DNA of 64,000 nt from Chrysogorgia sp. JL179-B06 (GCA_035772405.1 JAYKKM010000440.1:313501-377500); one strand, 5' to 3'; positions 41,797 through 51,083 are shown, counted from the stretch's first letter. Notes: generated by a model from the letters alone, not told the origin. Made by a program: numbers and translations.

Positions 41797-42678
41797 AATG
41801 AATTAAACAATCAAACGAAACAGTTCCAGAATCAAAAGGAATCAAATTATCTGCACTGTCTTTAATTGTAATATTTAATTCGTTAATAACACTCTTTTTA
41901 AATTTTTTTAATATATTTGAAGGTGTGAAACAAACTAATTCACCATTTCTTTTTCCTTGACCCGACCACTGAATAGGCACTGTTGTTAACAATTCAGAAT
42001 ATGAATCACCAACTAATGTTGCTTCTAATTCATCACAATATATAAACATTTTATTTAAACCATCTGATACATCGGGTAAATAATCGGCTTCTTTTTCAAT
42101 AAAATTTCTTTTTCATAATTTAATTTGATTATTGAATTTTTAAAACCCAACATAAACGATAAAGTATCACTCATATTTAATTCAAAATTTATTTTTTCAA
42201 CTTTTTCAGATAAACGCAATTTAGAACCTATACCGCCATCATGAGCATTTTTACTATTATATTGTATAAGCCAATATTCTATTCCAAAATTAACATTTAA
42301 ATATACTTTTCCATTCTTTTCTAAACTCAAATCAACATCATATTCTTTTAAAATATTATTCATCTAATCAAGTAAACGGTTTAAATCATAAATTCCAGTA
42401 GGAATATTATATTTCACACTCGTGAGAATAATCTGTTCATTGTACTTTTTAACACCCATTTTATTCTTCATAAATTTCTGAAAATCGAATGTAAAAGTGA
42501 AATAACATATTTTTTCATCAACATTTTTTGTAGTCAACGGGTAACAAATTTTTTGTACATCTATATATGCATCTTTATTTAGAGCGTCAATAGGTTGAAC
42601 AAGATGCATTGTAAATTTATTTGTTAAATTAGAAATTCCAGTTTTTGATATTGTATTACTTGCGATATATAAACTCAT
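41789..42678 (-). pseudogene. Penton-like minor capsid protein (single jelly-roll), split by stops/frameshifts
   Basis: Three abutting frames (42364-42678, 42055-42363, 41789-42049) together give about 290 residues. The first has SLYIASNTISKTGISN and an IDVQKICYPLT segment; the second DTLSFMLGFKNSII; the third MFIYCDELEATLVGDSYSELLTTVP and a C-terminal LNITIKDSADNLIPFDSGTV. This succession (YxASNTxSK, LGF, YCD...VGD) is that of the conserved Polinton minor capsid protein. Breaks are at about 42363 and 42052; the first is an immediate stop and restart. Confidence 0.75.
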
Positions 42679-42799
42679 TTTTATTTTAATAATTGTAATT
42701 CTTCACGATAAAAAATTCCTTCAATTTTTCAACTTTTAAATCTTTTAATTGATATGTGACAGGATCGGTTATAAAAACTTTAAATGGTTATTAAAAGTT

Positions 42800-43625
42800 T
42801 TAACGGTTATAAAAAGGTTTAAATATTTCGTTTGTCCAACGTCTAAGACTGCTTTTTTCAAAAATATTGTTTTTTACCCTTGCTATGCGTACACGAGTAC
42901 CTTCAGTGACAATACTTTTTGTAGGAATGGGGTATTTCAATTCATCACGTAATATTTTGTATTTTAATTTTTTTAATTTCTTTGTTCCTTTATAAATTTC
43001 AAATGGTGTTGAACTCCCCAAAGATTTATGTGGAGAATTATTATAACGTTCAATAATCACGGGTAAATAAGTATAATAATCAAAATTATCAGTCATTGTT
43101 AAAACTCTACGAACCATAGTTTTTAACGTACCAATAACACGTTCAACATGCGATGCTTTTACCTCGCGATTATAGGTTGTGGAAAACTGTAAAATTATAT
43201 TTTTTACTCAAACTTTTTCGAATATCTTGAAATTCTGTTCCTTCATCACATTGAATTTTACGGGGTGATTGTCCTTCTTCGATTAAAATAGATTCAAACT
43301 TGTTTTTAACATTATTACTGGATTTCTTTTTTAATAATTTTACCCAACAATAACGAGAAAACACATCAATACACACCAACCAATAACGAAATTGATTATT
43401 ATAACGTGCTAAACCTTTATTTTCAGCTAAATCGATTTCCCATTGTTCATTAATATCTGTAACATGTATTTTTAAACGTCTATATTTTTTTCTATTAAGA
43501 TTATGAAGTTTATAGTTTGATAATTGTTCTTTTGTTGATGTTTCTCCTTTAAGTAATCTTGCAGCTTTTTCTATAAATTCTTTATAGAACTTTTCTTTTC
43601 TTGTTTTTTTCTTTTCTAAACCCAA
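42800..43625 (-). pseudogene. Retroviral-type (rve) integrase of Polinton, frameshifted
   Basis: Integrates the element. First frame (43170-43625): WEIDLAENKGLARYN (catalytic Asp 1), VCIDVFSRYCWVKLL, and IQCDEGTEF (Asp 2). Second frame (42800-43117): YLPVIIERYNNSPHKSLGSS and a C-terminal SH3-like GTRVRIARVKNNIFEKS. The catalytic Glu region (HVERV) lies in the 43118-43169 gap in a third register, so at least two one-base breaks exist. Order and spacing match Polinton integrases. Confidence 0.85.
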
Positions 43626-43634
43626 AAAAAAATA

Positions 43635-44006
43635 TTATTCTTTTGTTTCTATTGTCGTGTATATTTCCTCAAGTTCACAAAGTAAACTATCACAATTTTG
43701 AACAATATCATACTGATCTGCAATATCTAATTCTTCATTTATAACCTCGTTATACATACATATTGTATCACGCATTGGTAATTGATGTATAAATCGGTAA
43801 TAAAAAAGTTTACAAACAGCTTTTTCAGTGGGTTTAGAAAAAAGAAAACAAACCTCTTCATCATCATCATCATCAATGATTTTATCATTGTCCATTTTTT
43901 TCATTTTTTTTTCACGTGGTAAATCAAAATCATTATTTTTCTTTTTCTTAAACGTTTTCTTTTTTTCAACTACACCACCGTTTACAGCATGATTATATTT
44001 GCGCAA
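43635..44006 (-). CDS. Polinton protein, 123 aa, charged, unknown
   Basis: Basic N-terminus (KKKTFKKKKNND), an IIDDDDDEE acidic patch and a Cys-containing C-terminal part. Ends 10 bp before the integrase start and begins one base after the next gene ends, so it belongs to a packed leftward array. It may be an integrase N-terminal extension or a separate protein. Confidence 0.5.
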   Translation of the reverse strand: MRKYNHAVNGGVVEKKKTFKKKKNNDFDLPREKKMKKMDNDKIIDDDDDEEVCFLFSKPTEKAVCKLFYYRFIHQLPMRDTICMYNEVINEELDIADQYDIVQNCDSLLCELEEIYTTIETKE

Positions 44007-44537
44007 TCATTCAACAATAAGTGTCATGTCGTCATTTTTTTTAATATGAAATGATCCAAATTTATCGACCCAATTGTCATGGTTTTCAATCCGCATTTCC
44101 TCGTTCATAGGTTGGTTTTCATCACCACCATCATCGTCCTTGAACACCAGATCTTTTTCAGGTAAAAGATTTTCTTTTAATTGGTAGAGAATCTCCAATC
44201 CATCCCAAGCGTTAGAACGAATAACTAGATGTTCTTCTCCTTGTTTCCAATTTTTACTTTTTGCAACTTCAAGAAATACTTGATCGCCAACTTTCAATGA
44301 AATTTTACCCAATTGAGTTGTCAATTTACTTACATCTTCTTTTTTTATTTCTAATTTACTATTCATTAGAAAATTCAAACACTCCTGACTCGTAGGCCAT
44401 ACTTTCACAAGATATGCGTTTCCATTTTTTTTTACATTTGTTATAATTTTTCGTGAAAGATCATTATACGTTTGTAACACAAACGTATGATGTATATATT
44501 CCTGTGAATAAAGTTTCATTGAAGTTGTTGCAGCCAT
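44007..44537 (-). CDS. Polinton protein, ~176 aa, unknown
   Basis: Start chosen at 44537, where ATG has a Kozak-like context (ACCATGGCT); the frame is open 23 codons further upstream. Contains VGDQVFLEVAKSKNW and a C-terminal acidic FKDDDGGDENQ. Immediately followed by the 43635 gene. No domain recognised. Confidence 0.55.
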   Translation of the reverse strand: MAATTSMKLYSQEYIHHTFVLQTYNDLSRKIITNVKKNGNAYLVKVWPTSQECLNFLMNSKLEIKKEDVSKLTTQLGKISLKVGDQVFLEVAKSKNWKQGEEHLVIRSNAWDGLEILYQLKENLLPEKDLVFKDDDGGDENQPMNEEMRIENHDNWVDKFGSFHIKKNDDMTLIVE

Positions 44538-44813
44538 GGTAGTCTCTTTTCGAATTTGATGGTAAAAAGCTAAAAGGATGTTGTATTTATACTTTTTGAA
44601 AAACAAAAAAACACATTTTTTTAAAAATATATATTTTTATTATAATAATTCGTCTAATAACAACGTATCACGCTTTACATCAAATAAACTAATCTGTTTT
44701 TTTTGCATAATACCTAAAACGTTACACAACTTTTTATGTTGTTTTTTTGTTTTTACTTTACAATCTATTTTTCTTTAAAAGGATCCAATTCTTTTTATAA
44801 GTTTTTTTTTATT

Positions 44814-45083
44814 TTATTTTTTATTTAACAGCGGTATATCATATTCATTAAACTTAATTTTTACATATAGTAAATCATCAATTTCAATAATTTTCCCTAA
44901 AAAATTCATATAATCGATATCTTCATTATAAGCGATATCTGTAGTATAAAATTGCGATTTAAATAAATTGAACACGATTATTTTAACTGTTGTTTTATTG
45001 TTCATAAAACTAAAATCATATAATATTAAGTGCTGTTGATATATGTATAATTCAGCAATTCCAACGTATATCGCATCAAGCAT
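44814..45083 (-). CDS. Small Polinton accessory protein, 89 aa
   Basis: MLDAIYVGIAELYIYQQHLI..., hydrophobic/beta-rich, ending LGKIIEIDDLLYVKIKFNEYD. Its alternating pattern and length resemble the array at 46621-48041, but similarity is weak. First of the right-hand block of small genes. Confidence 0.45.
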   Translation of the reverse strand: MLDAIYVGIAELYIYQQHLILYDFSFMNNKTTVKIIVFNLFKSQFYTTDIAYNEDIDYMNFLGKIIEIDDLLYVKIKFNEYDIPLLNKK

Positions 45084-45327
45084 TTTACGTTACAACTTTT
45101 GATATTAATTGAATCTTCATAAATTCTTGTAAATTAACCCAACAAACAAAAAACAAATAATATACACATTTTTTTTAATGTAAAAATAATATTTTTTGTT
45201 TGTTTAATAACGATGTTTAAAGTTTTTTTTCAAATCTTTCTTTTTTATATTTTGTTTAACTAAAATAAAATCCTTGTCCTTCTCTATTAATTGAACAGCT
45301 TTCCCAACTAATGAGCTTGCAACGTTA

Positions 45328-45597
45328 TCAATATTGGTTATTATAGTTTTTCCACCAAAATATTGTTTCGTCATAATTCATAACCTCAACTTTTACATTA
45401 TATTTAGAATAAGTCCTCATTATTCGATGTTTATTTTTATTACATTCAAGTAATTTTAATTGATATATAGGTCTTGAACCAGTTATAGATAATGGTGAAA
45501 GATGTTCCTGATCTTCCAAATATTTCGTGTCTTTTCGCTCATTCTTTGCACGTCGAAACCAAATTGCATCATGTTCATCATGTCTGCTCCTGCTCAT
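45328..45597 (-). CDS. Small Polinton accessory protein, 89 aa
   Basis: Charged N-terminus (MSRSRHDEHDAIWFRRAK), then IYQLKLLECNKNKHRIMRTYSKYN, similar in pattern to the YKLxL...YTYxRxD core of the tandem family at 46.6-48.0 kb. Start overlaps the stop of the upstream gene by 4 bp (ATGA). Confidence 0.45.
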   Translation of the reverse strand: MSRSRHDEHDAIWFRRAKNERKDTKYLEDQEHLSPLSITGSRPIYQLKLLECNKNKHRIMRTYSKYNVKVEVMNYDETIFWWKNYNNQY

Positions 45598-45929
45598 TTT
45601 TCACTCCACATTTCAATTTTATATGTTGAATTGTTAATTTGAAGGTCTTTATATTTGAAGAGTGATAAATCCGTTGTTGAAAAACTTTTTACATATTCTT
45701 TAGATCCATTTTTTCTTTCCAAGAATAAATATATTTCAAACATTTGAAATGATTGACAAACAGGCATTGATGATTCAATTTTCTTACACTCCGATAATTG
45801 TATTTTCCCTGTATATTCTGGTTCGCATGTAAGCCGTATTATTTGATTATAGCTCATAAATTTATATATATCATCATCGTTAAAATGATTAGATAGAGTC
45901 GTTATTAATTCACGAGCAGTTATTTTCAA
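45594..45929 (-). CDS. Small Polinton accessory protein, 111 aa
   Basis: Begins MKITARELITTLSNHF; core IQLSECKKIESS...FEIYLFLERKNGSKEYVKSFSTTD has the ordering of the tandem accessory family (Leu-x-x-Cys-x-Lys-Ile, then Tyr-x-Leu strand, then a K-Y-x-x-S/T-F/Y strand). Homology is inferred from pattern only. Confidence 0.45.
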   Translation of the reverse strand: MKITARELITTLSNHFNDDDIYKFMSYNQIIRLTCEPEYTGKIQLSECKKIESSMPVCQSFQMFEIYLFLERKNGSKEYVKSFSTTDLSLFKYKDLQINNSTYKIEMWSEK

Positions 45930-46108
45930 AAACTAATAAAAAAATCACAACACACACGCAGTTTTATAGCATACAAACAGTTTTTTTTATTTCTTATAAA
46001 AAATAATTACAAAAATATTTTTCTTAACACTCATCTTCTAAGAGTTTGTGTGAAAGATCATTTATTTTTTCACCAACTTATACATTTCTTGATGGTTACA
46101 AAAACATT

Positions 46109-46621
46109 TTATAAACACAACATATTCTCCGATAAGATCATCGTCCTTTTGAATGGGTGCGGGGATTGGCGGTAAGGATTGTATTCATGCAATATCGTTG
46201 TTTTAAAAAGCCATATATCTTTTTCTTGGGGTACTCTAAATCGTGTAGCTGTTTTTACCACATGGTTAAGTTGGGATTCTATATTATCATCTTTAGAAAA
46301 GCAATCATAACCGGTATAAAGACATCCATATTTATAATGTGTATGTTCAGTCCAGTGCATCAACTTTAAATTGGAATCTTGATAATCATCTACCAAGAGT
46401 TTCAAAGATACATAAAAATAATCATCATCCAAAATTTCAGACATTTTTTTTCGTGTGATAGTTTCCCTTATTTTTACTCCTTTATATAGAAGTGATGGTG
46501 AAGTTCCAGTAAAAACCCAAGCGTTAGCAACAAATTCTTTTTTTTTAATTCCAATATATTTGAGTGGAGAAAATTTTCCATTAAAAACCCAACAATCATT
46601 CTTTTCAATCTTTTTTTCCAT
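46109..46621 (-). CDS. Polinton protein, 170 aa, with repeated WVF modules, unknown
   Basis: The N-terminal part repeats a short module: CWVFNGKFSPLKYIGIKKKE and AWVFTGTSPSLLYKGVKIRE. The remainder (MHWTEHTHYKYGCLYTGYDCF) is aromatic-rich. Its ATG overlaps the stop of the upstream family pseudogene. No domain recognised. Confidence 0.5.
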   Translation of the reverse strand: MEKKIEKNDCWVFNGKFSPLKYIGIKKKEFVANAWVFTGTSPSLLYKGVKIRETITRKKMSEILDDDYFYVSLKLLVDDYQDSNLKLMHWTEHTHYKYGCLYTGYDCFSKDDNIESQLNHVVKTATRFRVPQEKDIWLFKTTILHEYNPYRQSPHPFKRTMILSENMLCL

Positions 46622-46859
46622 TATTCTATTTCTTTAAATTGTATAAACCGTCCTTTCAAATGTGTACAGTCATTTGTTACATAGGTGTATATATATACTG
46701 ATCATCGCTACCCATTTCACATAAGTATACTAATAACTTATAACACGGTTTAAAAATATCTTAAAAATAATCTTCTTTTACACATGATAATAACATCATA
46801 TTAGATTTTTTATAAATTTCTGCAAGATGTTCTGGGGGGACATAATTCAGATCATCCAT
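46621..46859 (-). pseudogene. Tandem accessory family member 1, frameshifted
   Basis: MDDLNYVPPEHLAEIYKKSN then MLLSCVKEDYF, a break near 46765, and a second frame with CYKLLVYLCEMG, QYIYTYVTNDCTHL and RFIQFKEIE to the stop at 46621. Aligns with members at 47525 and 47258 over the PE-x-L..., C-x-K/E and YIYTY blocks. Confidence 0.55.
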
Positions 46860-46969
46860 TCCTTTTTTTAAAATTCACAAGCATTAATTTTCAAAACACA
46901 CACATGTTTTTATAGCAAACAAACAGTTTTTTTATTTTTCTTAATATTTACAGGGTTATAGATAAGAAA

Positions 46970-47230
46970 TTAAATGGTAACAAATAAATATTGGGCGGTA
47001 AGACGTACATTTTTACCCAATAAACGCACCATTGGTAAATCAAATCTTGTCATATAATAACATCCATTACTTTCATCTTTAAAATATAAACGATACAATT
47101 GCAATTCTGGAATTATGCGATTGGGTTCTGTTTTTGGAAGCGGTATAGAGTCTAATAAACGTAATTTTGCTTGTGGAGTACATACTTCTTTTTTAAATTG
47201 TATTATATCCATTTCTTGGTACTGATTCAT
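46970..47230 (-). CDS. Tandem accessory family member 2, 86 aa
   Basis: MNQYQEMDIIQFKKEVC..., with LRLLDSIPLPKTEPN, LQLYRLYFKDESNG, CYYMTRFD and LLGKNVRLTA in the same order as the other members. Open over its full length. Function unknown; family appears to be a small beta-rich protein. Confidence 0.55.
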   Translation of the reverse strand: MNQYQEMDIIQFKKEVCTPQAKLRLLDSIPLPKTEPNRIIPELQLYRLYFKDESNGCYYMTRFDLPMVRLLGKNVRLTAQYLFVTI

Positions 47231-47257
47231 TTTCTCTTTAATTCTTGACTTGTCTTT

Positions 47258-47505
47258 TTAAAATCTAACTGCAGTTCCAATCAGGTTTGTCTGATCATTT
47301 GATGAATAGGTATATATATATATACTTTGGAACCCCGTCGATTTTATCATTTTATTATTTTATTTTGTATAGAAAATAATCATCAAATACACCTATGGTA
47401 TTTATTTTTTCACATTTTAATAAAATTAAATCTCCAACTCCATCACCAGCCAGAACTTTTATAAAATCTTGGGGGCGTATGAATGAGGGATTCTCCTTCT
47501 CTCAT
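47258..47505 (-). pseudogene. Tandem accessory family member 3, frameshifted
   Basis: ATG at 47505 leads into a frame that soon closes; the adjacent frame reads ENPSFIRPQDFIKVLAG, LILLKCEKINTIGVF, then after a break near 47375, KYIYIYTYSSNDQTNLIGTA and VRF. The blocks match members at 47525 and 46621. Confidence 0.55.
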
Positions 47506-47524
47506 AATACCTGAATGTCTTTTT

Positions 47525-47779
47525 TTATACAGATGTCGCAGTATTTATGTTGTTCTCTTTAAATTTCACAAACTTTCCAATATTCAACGTTTGATCAAAA
47601 CGTGTATAGGTATATAGTAACTTTTCATCCTCCTTTTCACTCTTACAATGCAATACTAATTTATAAAATTGAACACTATCCTCAAGTGGGAATAGAGTAA
47701 CTTTGTCACATCTTATTAACCTTACATTTCCCAAACTTTTTACTATGTCTTCAGGGGTGCAGAACAATATATGATTCAT
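47525..47779 (-). CDS. Tandem accessory family member 4, 84 aa
   Basis: Best reference copy of the family: MNHILFCTPEDIVKSLGNV, RLIRCDKVTLFPLED, QFYKLVLHCKSEKEDEKLLY, TYTRFDQTLNIGKFVKFKE. Overlaps the end of member 5 by 29 bp. Confidence 0.6.
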   Translation of the reverse strand: MNHILFCTPEDIVKSLGNVRLIRCDKVTLFPLEDSVQFYKLVLHCKSEKEDEKLLYTYTRFDQTLNIGKFVKFKENNINTATSV

Positions 47780-48041
47780 TTTTTTTCTTTAAAATTTTCT
47801 TCCGTAAAACCAATGATCTCTCCAATTTTATCTGAATGATCGTCTCGCAAATAAGAATATATATATACTTTTGACCATCCTTCATATCAGCTTTTAATAA
47901 TATTTTATAAAATCCGTCACGTTCACCCTCCTCAGGATGTAGAAATGGAATTTTTGTACATTCTAGTAACACCACTTTAACGTTTTTCATTTTTTTCACA
48001 AGATGATGAGGTCGACAGAGCAAGGGTGAGTTAGAAGACAT
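47751..48041 (-). pseudogene. Tandem accessory family member 5, frame changed near the 3' end
   Basis: MSSNSPLLCRPHHLVKKMKNV, VVLLECTKIPFLHPEEGE, GFYKILLKADMKDGQKYIYI match the family; the last third (CETIIQIKLERSLVLRKK) is out of register with the conserved RxDxTxxIG segment, indicating a one-base break near 47860 within an ATATATATA run. Confidence 0.5.
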
Positions 48042-48094
48042 TCTTCAATATAGACAACCAGAAGTAGAACTGATTCAAAAAATAAAAACAGCTT

Positions 48095-48370
48095 CTATTT
48101 GTAAACATCCTTAATGACCCTTTTTGCAATATCATCAAACATTCTTCCCGAATAAAAAAAACCTCCTTTTTGTTTTCTTTTTACTTCTCCACCAACCATT
48201 GCTTTTGCCATTGCTATCCCAGGTTTTAAGATCCAATTAAGGAATCCTCCTTTTTGTTTTGTTTTTATTTTCCTACCCCTCCTTCGTATTTGTTTTCTTT
48301 TTCTACGTCCAGTGCTTATTTGAATCCTATTCCTAGTGGGTAAATACAAACCCCCTTTTTGTCTACCCAT
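48095..48370 (-). CDS. pX-like small basic virion protein, 91 aa
   Basis: Three basic-GG signatures (GRQKGGLYL, KTKQKGGFLN, KRKQKGGFFY) spaced about 35-40 residues apart, with a very basic linker (RRKRKQIRRRGRK) and an amphipathic AMAKAMVGG segment. Open over its full length. Same family as 36980, 40705 and 29920; may be cut at GG sites by the viral protease into core peptides. Confidence 0.7.
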   Translation of the reverse strand: MGRQKGGLYLPTRNRIQISTGRRKRKQIRRRGRKIKTKQKGGFLNWILKPGIAMAKAMVGGEVKRKQKGGFFYSGRMFDDIAKRVIKDVYK

Positions 48371-48593
48371 TATAATTTTTTATAGGTTAAAATAGTTGTT
48401 CCTAAAAAAATAATTCCTACCCAACAACAGTCGGTTTTCATTTTTTTGATTCTCTAACAATGTTTATATAAGAAAAAACTTTTTTTTTTTTAAAAAACAT
48501 TTTCTATTTTCTTTTTTAGGAAAAAACAATCGCTTCTTAACCCTCTATTTTGTAAAAAAATAAAAAACAAATTTTTGTTGTAATAACATTTTT

Positions 48594-48797
48594 TTATTCA
48601 ATATTATATCTTTGTTTCCATCTTTTTATTCTATCGCTACATTTACAACTATACATCAATTTAGTAGTAAGTAATCTAGAGTAATATCTTTTACGAAATT
48701 CACAATAATGTCTGTTGAGATAGCATTTTCTACATGTATAATGCATTGCAAAATGTTCCCAGTGTTTAACACCCATACAACAGTACGAACAAAACAT
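48594..48797 (-). CDS. Cys-rich zinc-binding-like protein, 67 aa
   Basis: CSYCCMGVKHWEHFAMHYTCRKC contains CxxCC...H...H...CxxC spacing consistent with one zinc site, followed by a basic-aromatic stretch (FRKRYYSRLL) and a second Cys pair (YSCKCSDRIKRW). The segment TTKLMYSCKCSDRIK is duplicated in decayed form at 49732-49770. Confidence 0.55.
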   Translation of the reverse strand: MFCSYCCMGVKHWEHFAMHYTCRKCYLNRHYCEFRKRYYSRLLTTKLMYSCKCSDRIKRWKQRYNIE

Positions 48798-48826
48798 CTT
48801 GTTTTAAGTATTATTTAACGTTTTTT

Positions 48827-49234
48827 TTATTGTTTTTTTTTCTCCACTCTTTTATATTTTGCCAATTTCAAAGATCTTTCGCGACTCCACAATTTCCCCA
48901 TTTTTCCACGACGTTTTCCATATCGAATAAGTGTAGAGGGATCATAGGTTCGACCCTTACGATGGTAAAAATCTTCAGGATAGGATCGAACAATATCACT
49001 ACAGTAGGGTATTATATTACCCCAACTACCCCCGTTTGCTTCTTTAAATATAACCACACCTTGAATATATCCATTACTTTCATTTCCAGTTTCACAACTG
49101 CATTAAAACGAGATATTATCCAATTTAATTTTACAAGAAGGAGTACCAATTAATTTCGCTTCCTCAAACAATTTATTACCGATTTCTTCACTACGAGAAA
49201 TAAACGACCAAGTCTTTCGTCGGGGCATGTACAT
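48827..49234 (-). pseudogene. Polinton protein with possible Rep-like (HUH) features, frame-broken
   Basis: From ATG at 49234 (MYMPRRKTWSFISRSEEIG) through FEEAKLIGTPSCKIKLD, then a break near 49100, and a second frame with NGYIQGVVIFKEANGG and HRKGRTYDPSTLIRYGKRRG to 48827. The GYIQGVVIFK segment and the later basic GTY...YGK region loosely recall motif II and motif III of rolling-circle Rep proteins, but no HUH is visible and motif I is atypical. A second decayed copy is at 49759-50047. Confidence 0.4.
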
Positions 49235-49457
49235 CCTGTAATAATTAACACACTCCGTTGATCCTTTTTATAACCAAAATAAAAATCCAATTTCTCCTTG
49301 GTTAAAATATTGAAAATAAGGAACAACTTTTAAAATTGTTTCAATCATAATGCTGTGATATGAAAGGTATATTTTACTCTATATATAGCTTTCAAATTCA
49401 GCCAAATAAACATTTTGTTTTCGGATTCATTCTTCAGTTGAACCTTACGCAAGCAAT

Positions 49458-49871
49458 ATGTCAAAACCCAAACAGTATGATCTTTACTATCTTAAAGAAA
49501 ATTGTCGAAATCAAAAATTTATTGTACGTAAATGTGAACAAATACTGAATCCATGCTTTCCTATGAATAAATTATATATAAACTTGGAAGTTATGGAGTA
49601 TGCAGAAAATAAAAAGCTTAATTATAAACAATATATAACAACATATGTTGCAGGAGCTTGTGATATACATAATTTTATAGATCAAGAAGTGTATATAAAT
49701 ATCGCTTTTCTCGATATTTTTTTTAATTCTATCGCTACATTTACAACTATACATCAATTTAGTAGTAGGTTCTACCCTTACGATGGTAGAAATCTTCAGC
49801 ATAGGATCGTACAATCTCCCCACAGTAGGGTATTATTTTATCCCAAAAAAGACTATGGTCTGCTTCTTTAA
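49458..49871 (+). CDS. Plus-strand accessory protein related to the tandem family
   Basis: MSKPKQYDLYYLKENCRNQ..., IVRKCEQILNPCFPMN, KLYINLEVMEYAENKKLNYK, YITTYVAGACDIHNFIDQEV. The C-x-x-I, K/Y-L-x-L and YxTTY order resembles the minus-strand family at 46.6-48.0 kb although this copy is inverted. The frame continues into a duplicated antisense segment from about 49732, so the natural C-terminus has probably been replaced. TATA-like CTATATATAGC lies near 49378. Confidence 0.45.
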   Translation: MSKPKQYDLYYLKENCRNQKFIVRKCEQILNPCFPMNKLYINLEVMEYAENKKLNYKQYITTYVAGACDIHNFIDQEVYINIAFLDIFFNSIATFTTIHQFSSRFYPYDGRNLQHRIVQSPHSRVLFYPKKDYGLLL

Positions 49872-50060
49872 GTATAACCACACCTTGAATATATCCATTA
49901 CTTTTATCTCCATTCAAAAAACGAAATTTTATCCAATTTAAATGTACAAGAAGGAGTGCCAATTAATTTCGCTTCCTCAAACAATTTATTAGCCCTTTCT
50001 TCACTACGACAAAGAAACGACCAAGTCTTTCGTCGGGGTATGTACATCCTGTAGTAGTAC
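49732..50060. repeat. Diverged duplication of 48640-48670 and 48950-49240
   Basis: CTATCGCTACATTTACAACT at 49732 repeats 48631-48650, then the sequence jumps to a copy of 48957-49240 (CCTTACGATGGTAGAAATC; GAATATATCCATTACTTT). The two source blocks are joined with about 280 bp deleted, so this is a duplication with an internal deletion. Confidence 0.8.
49759..50047 (-). pseudogene. Second, decayed copy of the 48827-49234 gene
   Basis: IPRRKTWSFLCRSEE near 50040, then FEEAKLIGTPS, a break near 49920, GYIQGVVILKEADHS and FYHRKGRTY to a premature stop. The C-terminal half of the first copy (YDPSTLIRYGKRR) is absent. Confidence 0.6.
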
Positions 50061-50250
50061 ACAGTCCAAAATGATTTCACACACTTAGTTGATCCTATTT
50101 TAAGGTCTTGATTTCACAAAAAATACTTTTAATTTTTTTTCAAAAAGGATTACTCACACACCCTTCTCAAACACATCATTTTTGTTCACAAATTAGGGGT
50201 ACATCGATTCTTTAAATACTATTTGCTGAAACCTGAGTGTACAATCACAT

Positions 50251-51083
50251 TTATTTTTTAATTTGAAAAATTATACCATCATTAATCCACGGTAACCAAT
50301 CTTTATTAAGGGCTGTATCATCTGGGTCGTCTCGATGTTGGTAGCAAATTTGCAACATATTATTTTTTCCTTCAGCTGTGAATACAATCAAACGTCCAAT
50401 TTGTTTATTCGATTTTTTAAATCGCGATACTTTACAAAAAACCTCATTATTATTTTCTTCATAATTACTCACAGAAAGCTTTTCGAAAAACACGTTAAAG
50501 GGACACTCCGGCCAAAATACAAATGCAGTTCATATGAAAGATCTTACTGACTTTAGTTTATTTCCAAAGTTTCAGCATTCCTATCAATTTAGTTAAGAAT
50601 ATATGGCTAGTTGAAGTTGAAAATTTGAGGAGTTTGACGCCATATTGGTTTTGCGAATATGACGTCATTGAGTGATTCTTTATCGGCAGTGGAGTTGTTT
50701 TGATGGCAATCACATAGTGATAGCTGTTGTGAATACTGTTTGGACGAAAATTAGTCGAAATAAACTATTTAGTTCCTCATTGCAGGAAAGTAGAGGAGCT
50801 TCTTAGGCATAATACAAGATAGCATCACTCAGTGACGTCATATTTGAGAAACAAAATGGCGTCGAAATTGGACAAACTCTCCAACTTCAACTAGCCATAT
50901 CTTCTTAACTAAATTGATAGGAATGCTGAAACTTTGGTAATCAACTAAAGTCCGTAAGATCTTTCATATGAACTACATTTGTATTTTGGCCGGAGTGTCC
51001 CTTTAACATGTTCAGGTTTTATCACAAATATATCAGCATGTATTATTTTTATTGCTCCTACCATTTCTTCTCTAAAAAATCAT
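50251..51083 (-). pseudogene. Accessory gene A, copy 1, split by a TTAA element
   Basis: The C-terminal part (50251-50493: KKSNKQIGRLIVFTAEG, CYQHRDDPDDTALNKDW, INDGIIFQIKK) and the N-terminal part (51007-51083: GAIKI...FVIKPEHV) flank the 504-bp insertion 50499-51002. An extra A near the start (51076) shifts the first codons relative to copy 2. Unknown function. Confidence 0.7.
50499..51002. mobile_element. 504-bp MITE with TTAA target-site duplication
   Basis: Inverted ends AGGGACACTCCGGCC with similarity extending roughly 170 bp inward (CATATGAAAGATCTTAC mirrored as GTAAGATCTTTCATATG). TTAA flanks both ends (50495-50498 and 51003-51006). The paralogous copy of the host gene at 51901 shows the empty site CACGTTAACATG with a single TTAA. 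Such TSDs are made by piggyBac- and Kolobok-type transposases. Confidence 0.92.

Noticed and set aside
44646..44790. Short minus-strand frame ending MQKKQISLFDVKRDTLLLDELL
   Set aside because: It lacks an upstream start in frame and has no counterpart; it may be a gene tail but cannot be supported.
46680..47330. TATATATATA tracts as TATA boxes of the small accessory genes
   Set aside because: Most of these tracts lie inside members of the tandem family and encode the conserved YIYTY segment, so they are coding sequence first.
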